Positions 12,901-24,900 of a stretch of DNA of 64,000 bases are shown here, one piece after another. The notes beneath the pieces were generated by a model. That model made no database searches. It was given only the letters and a program-made list of their open reading frames with translations, and was not told where the DNA came from. Source of the stretch: Amyelois transitella (lineage: Eukaryota > Arthropoda > Insecta > Lepidoptera > Pyralidae); the NCBI RefSeq assembly GCF_032362555.1, contig NC_083517.1, forward strand, positions 1,880,001 to 1,944,000. The letters run 5' to 3'. The translations under genes and the position numbers were made by a program. Each line of letters opens with the position of its first letter. Position 1 is the stretch's first letter.

Positions 12901-15900
12901 TTATCTGCTGTTTACTTATACAGATCCGGTATTTATTGCAAAGGAATGAAACGCATGTTTATTTAAAGAAAATTAATAACACTTGTATGTAACTCCTTGT
13001 AGCAGGGAGTTTGCTCTTCATTAAATTTCAGAATATAAATCCTAGTTTTAATTGGCTTTAGACTCGTGTTTCTGTGGTAATTTATAAAAAATGGCTACTT
13101 CGTCATATTTCCTCTCTGTTTGCTACATTCAAAATTACCTTCTTCGCGAATATCGTGAAATACAAGTAGTCACGTCTATAACCCTTACGAGGTAGATAGA
13201 GTCAACAGTCTTGAAAAGGCGTTAAACGATCGGCTTTATGGCTTTGTAATAGAATTGAGATTCAAAAGGGACAGGTTGCTAGCCCATCGTCTACAAGAAT
13301 AATCCCAATTTTATTAGCCTATCCCTTAGTCGCCTTTTACGACATCCATGGGGAAAAGATGATGTGGTCCTATTCTTTAGCGCCACACGGCACTATATGG
13401 TATGGAAAATAAAACTTCGGAATTTTAAAAGCATACCACAATTTTACTTCGCGTTTGAAACAGCTATGCAAAATCTTAAACTTGTGCAAATGTTAAGACA
13501 AATTCTAAATAGAATTTTAATGTTGATTGAACAATTTTTCACGACAAAGACATGCACATTTACATATTTTTATTCTAAAGGTCGACAGATTTCTTTGGTC
13601 TTTATTTGTATTGTAATATTTTCATCTTATACATTGTTACCAAGCCAAGCATGCCAGTCTTTAAAAGACTAGAGTGATTATAGACTAGAATTTATAGATT
13701 ATTTTCAAAATATAAAAATAACTCAATTCTATCATAAAGCCAACAGCTGAACGTGGCCTATCAGTCTTTTCAAGACTGTCGACTTTGTCTACCCCGCAAG
13801 GGATGTACACGTGATTATATGTGTGTATGTAAAAAATATGTTTTATTGTGACTTGGCAATGCTTCCAAAACCGGGATTCTCTTTTACTGACCGCCCTTCA
13901 TCATAAGCTAGTCCGCCTCTGCGTGTGAAACCCATTATCCTATTGAGACGTCATGTCCAGCGGTTGTATCTTACCTAAAATTGGTACCATCTGCCCCACC
14001 CCACGCGATTCCGGTCCTACAAATCCGCAAGTCAAATCGGAGATTTATGATATGAATGAATATACTATCACGCAAAGGATAAAGGCCTTACGGGATAGAC
14101 AGAGCTTTACTTTTGCCCTACAAGTCTGCGAAGTTTTTTATGCAAAGACGAACGAACGAATGATATTTTTGACGATTTATATCATAGCAGATCTTAAGAC
14201 TAGTCGATTGTTGATTGAAGTCGATTGGTACTATCTACCCGCAAGGGATACAGACGTGACTATATGTATATATACGAAATAAAACGTTCGTCTCATGTGA
14301 ACATAGGATCCCAACAGACATATAAATCGAACTACCTCTGTAGTAAATAACATTCACTCTTTTGTTAATTCCTTAATTTCCTTGGACACAATCCTCTCAC
14401 TACACAAGCTGTGTACATACATACATATAATCACGTCTATATCCCTTGCGGGGTAGACAGAGCCAACAGTCCCGAAAAGACTGATAGGCCACGTTCAGCT
14501 GTTTGGCTTTATGATGGAATTGAGATTCAAATTGTGACAGGTTGCTAGCCCATCGCCTAAAAGAGGAATCCCAAGTTTATAAGCCTATCCCTTAGTCGCC
14601 TTTTACGACATCCATGGGAACGAGATGGAGTACAAGTACTGTGTACAAGTGCATGTTATCCTCATCACCGAAGGTCAACTGCCGTGATACTTGCCCCGCG
14701 ATCGTCCATTAAAGTTGTTAACGTCATATCGTATAATTATACAGCTATAGGTATCTGTCTTTGATCATTTTCATGTTTTCGTTCATCTATACTAATATTA
14801 TAAAGCTGAAGAGTTTGTTTGTTTGTTTGAACGCGCTTATCTCAGGAACTACTGGTCCTATTCAACACAAAAATAATTGAAAAATTATTTTTGTGTTGAA
14901 TAGACCATTTATCGAAGAAGGCTTTAAGCTATATAATATCACGCTGCAACTATTAGGAGCGAAGAAATAATGGAAAATGTGAAAAATAAAACCGGGGTAA
15001 ATTATTCATCCTTGTGGGCTTCAATGTTGCCCAAAATAACTATTCCACGCGGACGAAGTCGCTGGTACAGATAGTTTATTTATAAATCTCTTATATCCGA
15101 GCTTGCATAAAGATAGTTATGAATGCGGATGAAGCGAAGGAATTATGCAGAGATCGTGGCAAGTGGAAAGATATAGTCTCGACCTACCGCTCCGGGAAAA
15201 AGGCGTGTATTTATGTATGTACCTATGTATTGTATCATAATTTTTACCATCTCACCTTCTTACCTAAATTTTAAGGTTTCAATTCCAGTTAAAACTCTTA
15301 AAAGTACATTCAAAGATTTGAAATCTTTTTGGGAAGGCATCAGAACGCTTTATTTCCTTTCGAATTAGCCTTTTATCTTTCAGACACAAAACTGCGATTT
15401 CGCTCTCATAAAATTTCTTATACTTTGGTCATAAGAAAATGTTATACAAATTCAACTATAAACCATGCTTAAATCGTTCAATTGTCCGTTGAAAGATGTC
15501 AGTTACCTCTTTGAATAAAAGACGAGTAAACAAAAATATTATCTTTGTTAATTAATTTTATCTATTTCCTATTTTGTTTAGGTTAAGATGATATGCTAAT
15601 TAAGTTCACCTCCCGCGCCTTTAAGGCTCATTAAAGTTTAAATGGAAACTATGAGAAATGTATTAATTATAATGTCAACTTGTAAATAATGAAATTCAAT
15701 TTTAAGTTAACATTATTAGCATTACTAACGTTACACTGGTGTTATTTATTTTTTCTGAAAACTTTCATCATAATTTTGACATTTGTTCAAATGAATTTTA
15801 CCTTATAATTCACATTATTTTAAGGTACCTAGTTAGTTTATTACTTAGTAGTTTCGCTATAAATTGAAAAAGTATGAGAGAAATTATCATTTTTATAAAA

Positions 15901-18900
15901 ATAATCTCTACATACATAATGGTAACAATACCTTATATATCTATCCTCCCATTTTGTTTATTATTATGTATTTATTAATATGATCACGGCTATCTATATC
16001 CCTTGGGATATATGTATGTACATAGTCAGCAGTCTTGTCAGACAGATGGCCACGTTCAGCTATAGTGTATAGGCTTAGTGATAGAATTGAGATTCAAATA
16101 GTGACAGGTTGTTAGCCCATCGCCTAAAAGAAGAATCCGAAGTTTATAAGCCTAACCCTTAGTCGCCTTTTACGACATCCGTGAAAAAAGGGATAGGAGT
16201 AGTCCTGTTCTTTTTTTTTGCAGGTCTGGTGCCGGGAACCACGCTGTAAATGTTTATTACCTGTGATATACCTATATAATGTCGTAAACGTGATCTTTTA
16301 TCGATTTCACACTTCGCATATTTTGTAATATCCTTTTGGATTCTTTAATCCACAGATAAGAACAGGTATTACTTATCAACACGTGTCACCGTTATCCTAT
16401 TGATAGTAACAATGTATTTAAAACTAGAGGCCGCCCGCGACTTCGTCCGCGTGGAATCAATTACGCGGGAGCATCGGAATAAAAAGTAGCCTTTATGTTA
16501 ATCTGGGTCTTATGCTATATCATATTTTAAGCCAAACAGCTGAACGTGGCCTTTCAGTCTTTACAAGACTGTTTGTTGGCTCCGTCTACCCCGCAAGTGA
16601 TATATGTAGACGTGATTATATGTATGTATGTAATCGTTCAAGAAAGATTGGTAACCTTAATAATTTCCTACATACATACATACATATGGTCACGTCTATG
16701 TCCCTTGCGGGGTAGACAGAGTCAACAGTCTTGAAAAGACTGAATGGCCACGTTCAGCTATTTGGCTTAACGATAGAATTGAGATTCAACTAGTGACAGG
16801 TTGCTAGCCCATCGCCTAAAAAGAATCCCAAGTTTGTAAGCCTATCCCTTAGTCGCCTTTTACGACATCCATGGGAAAGAGATGGAGTGATCCTATTCTT
16901 TTTTGTATTGGTGCCGGGAGCCACACGGCACGGCATTAATAATTTCCTATCCTTAACAATGTCGTTAAATACATTTCTAACAACCTTCGCAGTTCATCCG
17001 CCTTCAGTTGTGTATGCATGTCTGTCATACGCATTAAGGTTTGTCAATTCATTGCGTGACACCTACCTACCCAGTCACGTTGAATAATAAGCGTTCACAA
17101 AACTACCATGTTTTATTTACATCCGAGTACTTACATAACTTGTCGGTTTTTTATAAGTACGCTTCTTATTTTCTGAGGGTGCACTTAAAAATTGGTACGG
17201 GAGCAAAAGTTAAAGGTATTAATCATTTTACGCAGGCAGAGTCGCCTGCGCTCTCTATATATGTATATGTACATATGTATATCTTACTAATATTACCTAT
17301 AAATGCGAAAGTTTGCATGTCAGTAGGTATGGATGTTTGTTATTCTTTCACGCAAAAACTACTGAACCGATTACGATGAAATTTGGTATGTAGGTAGCTG
17401 AAGACCTAGAATAACATATATTTTTATATAAAATAACATATGATAAGGTTTTCATGCGGACGAAGTCGCGGGCGGCCGCTTGTATATACATATATATGGT
17501 CACGTCTATATCCATTGTGGCATAGACAGAGCAAATAGTCTTGAAAAGACTGATAGGCTACGTTCAGCTATTTGGCTTAATGATAGAATTGACATTCAAA
17601 TTCCCTGCGCTCTCTATTGTGACATACTTATAGGTAAACGTTGAAAATGCATGAAGAGAGTTATGAATATGGTTGAAGCGAAAGAAGTATGCAGGGATCG
17701 TGGCAAGTGTAAAACTAAAGTCACTATCTGCCTATCCCTCTAGAACAAGAGTTGAATGTACTAACGTTAATGTATGTAGTGGATACAAGTATCGTTCAAC
17801 CAACATATTGAAGTTTGGCCTTTTGATGAGTAATACCACTGCGATAGTGAGAACAAAGGCAGATTTACACATTATTCAACGTTATATGTTAACTGTATGT
17901 GACTTATGATTGATAATTTATGTGATAACAATTGATATTTTGTAATTATTAATTTGAGCGCCGTGTGGTTCCGCGACTCTAGAATAGACCACTCCGTAAC
18001 TTTTTCATAGATGTCGTTGAAAGCGTCTAAGGGATGGGCTTATGGGCTAGCAATCTGTCACTATTTGAATCTCAATTCCATCATGAAGCCATGCAGCTGA
18101 ACGTGGTCTTTTAGAGACTGATGGCTCTGCCTACACCTCAATGGATATAGACGTGACTATATCTATGTATGGCATTAGAAATTATGGCAGTTTAACTGCA
18201 TGGTTATTCATCTTATGTCCTCTAAATTTATGTAAGGAAATTGTGACTGACTCGTCTATACAATTATTTAAAACTTATAGGTCGATAAAGTTGCTAAGGG
18301 CGATTTTGAGTCATATAAGGGCATTATAGTAAATATAAAAAATGAGTTGACAAACTTTTAAGTTTGGCCACCTTAGGCTTAAATTACACTGAAATAGATA
18401 AGGTAGAACGGCGTCTACAAGTATGAATGACATAATTTTATGTATTTTTTTATCGATATATAAGGTAGAACGGCGTCTACAAGTATGAATGACATTTTTT
18501 TTTATCGATATAAATAAAATGAATTTTGATGACCACAATCTTGGATTGGGTAAGTTGGTGTTTTACACAAAGCGACTCCCGTCTGACCATCGCTGCCTTT
18601 GCAGGAAAACTTAGCCTTAGGTATATTGGACCATTCCGAATATGCAGCCCAAGTAACAAATTTTAGTACTTCTAAGAGCGTTTTGGAACGTGCCAAACGT
18701 AACTCAGAAAACAGTTCTACCTGTGATAGTATTTTAACATGAGCCACGCTATATATACCTAAGACGTATGATATAATACTAATGCCTTTTAATTTTCCAC
18801 AGATGTGAAGACAATTCTGAAGTCAGTCTCCGGGCGCCTGCGCTCCGGCGAGCTGACCGCCATCATGGGACCCTCGGGCGCTGGTAAATCCACGCTGCTC

Positions 18901-21900
18901 AACATACTCACTGGCTACAAGTAAGTTTTAAAAGTTACAATAATAAAAAAACAAAAATTTATATTTTAATAAAAATTTAGTTAGAGAATAGGACCACTCC
19001 CATCCCTTTCCCATGGATGTCGTAAAAGGCGACTATTGGGAATAAGTCCGCCATGGTACATATTATTCTAAATCCAATAACTGTTTTGTAATTTGTTCTA
19101 TTTATTTTTATGTGCAATAAAGAGTTTGCAAACAATCAATAAATAGTCACAATAGTCATTGGTACATGGCCGAGGTGGGATTCGAACCTGTGCCTTTCTG
19201 CGCATCACATATTGCACCTTACCGATTGAACCACCGACCCTCTAAAATACTTAAAAATAATGCGTTTAACTCGTTGCTTATTAAGTCTTTTTTTTGATGG
19301 CATTAAATTCGCTCATTGTAGATGGCGCTTAATTCACGCAGGTGAATTTGCGGATAAGAGCTGGTATCTTTGTACCTTATAAGATGTACTGGGGGCTTAC
19401 CATAATGTCTTGTAGCAGTATTGTTTCAATATTACTTTTGAAATTTGTACCATGACACTTAGAAAACAATATTACTTTAAGCTTACATTTCTTAGCAGTT
19501 TTGATGACGTCACAACGAAACGTTCATTCAATTTCGTACTATAAGCCGTTATTTGACAACTAGTAATATTGTTTTTACGTCAATTTTTGCGATCTTGAAA
19601 AAGTTGGTCGGATGCCATGGAAACAAAACTTTTTTCATATTGAGTGTGATTCCTTCAATGCTTACAAACCACTTGAAAACCTTATGAGACATTTGTGTGT
19701 TGAAATAAGTAAGCATAAAGTGTTCACTGTGTTAGTTACGTTACGTTAGTGTTTGAAGGTGTTTGTTTACGTGATATATATAAAACAACGTTTGTAATGG
19801 CTAATGAATACGAGATCTTTGAATACTTGGAAGAAGAAGACGACCATGAAGATAGTGTAAGGAGGAAGCAGGCAGCAAAGGAGCGGCATAGACGATTACG
19901 GGATCAATGTGATCCGTTTGAAATATACACGGATGCTCAATTTGTTAAGGAGTACCGATTGACCAAAACACTAGCTCGCGATTTATGTGAAGAGATTCGA
20001 CCTTTCCTTAAAACACCACAAAAAGCTACTGACTTGTCGGTGGAGACAAAGGTAAACCTAGAAAACTTTTATTTAGAATATGTATCATAATGAGAATAAA
20101 GTGCATCTATATGGGGGATTCTTTGTGTTATCTTCACTTACGTATTTGCTTTTTTCAGGTTTTGACTGCTTTGTCATTTTTTGCCACAGGGTCTTATCAA
20201 AGACCTACAGGAAAGATTCAAGGGCATTTTGTAGCTCAGCAAACTGTGTCTACTGTCATAAATGAAATTTCAAAGTGCCTAAATAATACATATTTTAGAG
20301 AAAAATATATTCACTTTCCTAATAATAGTGATGAACAAAACAAAATAAAAACAAGGTATATAGTTAACAAATATAATAAAAATACTAATGTTTTATTGTA
20401 TCCCGTGCATTTTCTTATGGTAATAAAAATAATATGTTCCTTGTTTTAGATTTCATAACAAGTTTAATATTCCGGGAGTATTAGGATGCATTGATGGCAC
20501 TCATGTTGCTATTGTGCGTCCTAACCAGCATGAAGACAGATATTTTTGCAGAAAGGATTACCATTCTCTAAACGTACAATTAGTAAGTAAACTTTTAATA
20601 ATTGGCATAATTTTGCCCAAAAATGAATATCTTAAATAACTAATTTGGTTGTAAATAAATATAAAAACTAAATATTTACATTGTTTCTAGATTTGTGATG
20701 CTGACATGCAAATTATAAGTGTTGATGCCAGTCATGGAGGTGCAACTCATGACTCTTTCATTTGGTCTAGTCATCCTTTAAAGGACTACATGGAAGAACT
20801 AAGTAATAATGAAAATGTATGGTTTCTTGGTAAGTATTTTGCATTTTCATAAGTAGTATATAAATGAAACTGTCGCCATAATGCAGGCATAATGGTGGAT
20901 GTGCTAGTATCATCAACTTGTAAAAAAAGCTTCATTATAAAAAAAGTTAAAATTTAATTGTGTTACAGGTGACTCTGGATATCCATTAAGACGGTACATG
21001 ATGACGCCTGTTTTAAATGCAGCACCAAATACACCAGAGGCACATTATACAAATTTGCATGTGCATACTAGAAATATAATTGAACGCACAATTGGTCTTT
21101 TAAAAGCACGATTCCGTTGTTTACTACTACATAGAAGATTGCACTATCAACCAGAGGTAGCTGGTTCTATTGTCAATTCATGTGTTATATTACATAATAT
21201 GTGCAATGGAGCCAAGCTACCTCCGCAAGAGTTAACTACAGAAGAAAGACAAGAAGAATCGCGATTAGTGGCAATTTATTCTGCACGTAGTAGTATTCCA
21301 GTGACCGAAGGAGGGCGTGGTAACGTAGCACTCCAGCAGGGTGTGGCCGTGAGGAATGCTCTCATTCAGCGGCTCTGGGAAAGGCGGTAGACATAATGCT
21401 GAAAATAATAATGTAGTACTTTTAATTACATATTTTATATAATTAAAATTTAAGTGCTTATTATTTTATTTATTTTCTCAGTAATACATAGGTATTTGGA
21501 TTTTTACTTACTAAAATCAAGTTTACGGAAATTAAGTTATAATTTTTATTTTATTTAGATTTCATTTCAGAATAACACTAATAGCTAATATTAATTTTAT
21601 AATATGTATATTAGTCATTTAAAATAAAGTATTTTTTGATGAAAAGTATGTTGTCATTACCTTTTTATATCCCGTATATCATCTTGTATCGTTTTTAGAC
21701 TATTGGCAATAAGTGCCAGGCTTCGCTGCACACCCTCCATGGCATTACTGCTACGCACACTGGCCTCTGTTTTTTCTTGGGCCGACTGCACGAGAAGACG
21801 CCTAGCGTCCTCCCGAGATAAAACATGGCGGCTGCGGCTGCGGCTGCGGCTGCGGCGTCCACTAGGCTGGGGAGATGGTGCCAATAATTCTGGTTCTTCT

Positions 21901-24900
21901 CTCTCTGCTCTCTCCCCCTCAACTACCGCAGGAAAGGGATCCTCCAATATGGCTTGGTCTATTCCCTCCAATATTGGCACTTCATGCGAAGGTCCTGCAC
22001 CATCATCAAACACCTCGAGTTGAACAAGTGAAGGTTCTTCCATACCTTCCCTTGTCAAAATGGACTGTGATGTAGGTTCAGCAGATGTTACTGCAGTATG
22101 TGCCTAAAAGTACACAAAATAGTAACAATTATAAAAATTATATATCTCTCCTTTTTTTTAATTTTGCCTTGTAATCCACCCAATACTAGAAGAAATATGT
22201 AATAAGTTATGATAAGTAGTCTCCAAGTAATGCATTGACTGACACATATGTTTAGATGTACTTATATATTTTTATTTAGTTACCTTTGACCACATTTTTT
22301 CATCTTTGAGTGCACCATCTCCTTGTGCGTTTAGAATTTCGGCGATTTCTTGCCATTTCCTAGCCGAATATTCTTTCGCCTGTAAGGAGCGGTTAAAACC
22401 AGTCGCAATGTCTTTATTAGAATTTAAGAATTCCCACAAAAGTTCAAGCTGCCTCATAGAAACGCGACGATTCCTAACGCTGCAAAAAAAACCCACTTCA
22501 AACTTATACCTACCACTTAACATAGCTGACTTGTTATTACTACGAGAAATTTTTAACGAAACAAAATACTTATATGATATGAATTTGCAAGAAATAAAAC
22601 AGTTTCACAACACACGTTATGTCCGTATTATCCACACCAATAATTGAGTAAACTTACTTGGAATTAGACATAGTTTTAATAAAAATACAAATTATTTTCT
22701 TTACTTCGAATAAGCACAGAGACTTTTTGAGTGGCCGCGCCGACTGTTTTGTTGTGACGTTAAAAAATGTTCCGAATGATGCCTGTAGTATGGTACACAA
22801 TTTCACTTGGAAACGTAATTCAAAAGCCATATTTTGTTTTAATGATTAAGATTTAATACTTTAATACTTTATTCACCTTTTATATACTTATTAACTTTTA
22901 AAACACATATTTTATAAATGAGATTATAAAATTAAAATTTCGTATTGTCGTCATGAGAGCTCCTTAAGAGTCAATTGGAACACTGCGTAAAAGTGACGCA
23001 GCTATACGAAACACATCTTGTGTCTCGCTTTCACAATCGCCAGGGAATAGATAAATCCTTCGTTCTTTCACAACACTAAGCAGGAATAAAACAATCTTGT
23101 TTTAAAAGTTCATGGTATGATTTTGAACAACATTATTTTAAGCTTGAAACAAAACGGGCGAAAACTATCATGGTTTTCTTAAAGTTTATGGTAAGCCCCC
23201 TGTTCCATAAGTTCGCATTAAAATAGTGATGTGATGACCGATAAATTCCAATCGAAGTCTTAACTAGTGCTGTTTCTCGATGGAACCTATCAGTAATTAA
23301 TCATTCACATGTTTTATTGCTTCTAATCAGTCTAATCTATTTTAATGTTCAGACAAGGTTATAATAGTAATAGATTGAAATATATGGATACCTACTAAAA
23401 ACTAAGTAAACAGTAAATTAAAATAGTAAATTTTCGTTTTATTGTCGTAAAAGGCGACGAAGGGATAGGCTTACAAACTTTGGATTCTTTTTTGTATTTA
23501 GTCATCTAGTTCCTTTATTGTTTGCCGGTTGACTGGAATAGAGATCCCTTTATGGGATAAGTCCGCTATTGCAAGTGATTTGTGCCGTGTAGTTCCCGGC
23601 ACCAATAAAAAAAGAATAGGACCACTCCATCTCGTCCCATGGATGTCGTAAAAGGCGACTAGGGACAAGCTAATAAACTAGGGATTCATCTTTTGGGCGA
23701 TGGGCTAGCAACCTGTCACTATTTGACTCTCAATTCTATCATTAAGCCAAACAGCTGAACGTAGCCCTTCGGTCTTTTTAAGGCTGTTGGCTCTGTCTAC
23801 CCCGCAAGGGATATAGACGTGATTATGTATGTATTATTCCTTGTATAACTATGTACTATTTCTTGTAACTGTGTAAAATTTCTGTGCAATATACATATGT
23901 AGATATTACAAACAGACAAATATTGAAGTTAACTTTAAAAAATATTACCAGTCGTGATAAAATATGTTTGGTTTCAATTGATTTTCCCTTGTATATCCGT
24001 ATAGGTATAGCGTCATCAAAGTCCGTGATTCTCAGATATCATCATCGTATAATCATTATTTTTATCATTATAATGATATCACGGCCTATCACTTGCCCTG
24101 ACCGTTGAACATCGGCTTCTACGTTATCTGTGAACTAGAATTCTAATAAAGACCTAATCGAAGAAGTACTTGATGAATTTACTTACAAATTAATTTAAAA
24201 TCTATATAGGTGTATATATGATGTGTGGTTCACGGCACCAATAAAAAAAAAGAATAGGGACACTCCTCTTTCCCATGGATGTCTTAAGAGGCGACTAAGG
24301 GATAGGCTTATAAACTTGGGATTCTTTTAGGCGATGGGCTAGCATCCTGTCACTATTGGAATCTCTCATCAAGCCAAAAATCTGAAAGTGGCCAGTATCA
24401 GTCTTTTCGAGGCCGTTGGCTCTGTCTACCCCGTCAGGGATATAGAAGTGACTATAAAACATATATTTATGTTAGATATAAATAAATTCTAAACACATTG
24501 ACTTTTTAATCGCCTTCAAAAAAAGGTAGTTCTCAGTTTGACCTGTATGTAAGTACCTACCTATGTTTGTCCGCGATTATCTCGCGTTTCGATGAACCGT
24601 TTTTGGTGCGCTTTTCAGTAAAGTGTTTGTTAGACTAAGGAGACGGTTTAAGAAATTTAACCGACTTCAAAAAAGGAGGATATCGATGGGAGGCGGTTTT
24701 CTTTTTGACAAAAGTTATTACATTTCTACTTTTGAAACATTTATAAGTATTTCCGTTTCATTTCTAGCTGTTATTTTTTTAATCCGGGGTCCACTGAAGA
24801 CATTACATGCCGTGTGAAACATGATGCCGTTTGGATGCTTTAACGTGTGAAATGATGTGCCCAAGTTTATAAACTCCATTTCGCCTTGGAATAATAATCT

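Larger units (their letters stand above)
19392..23199. mobile_element. Complete PIF/Harbinger DNA transposon in ABCG intron 2
   Basis: 3808 bp bounded by 14-bp perfect terminal inverted repeats GGGGCTTACCATAA / TTATGGTAAGCCCC and a 3-bp target duplication CTG (19389-19391 and 23200-23202). The size, short repeats and 3-bp duplication are those of the PIF/Harbinger superfamily. It has the expected two convergent genes: a HARBI1-type nuclease on the plus strand and a Myb/SANT-like protein on the minus strand. The host intron is on the plus strand, so the nuclease is co-oriented with ABCG. Confidence 0.93.

Noticed and set aside
19749-19796. Longer N-terminus of the Harbinger transposase
   Set aside because: The upstream open frame starts with GTG, not ATG; the first ATG is at 19797 and gives the expected protein start.
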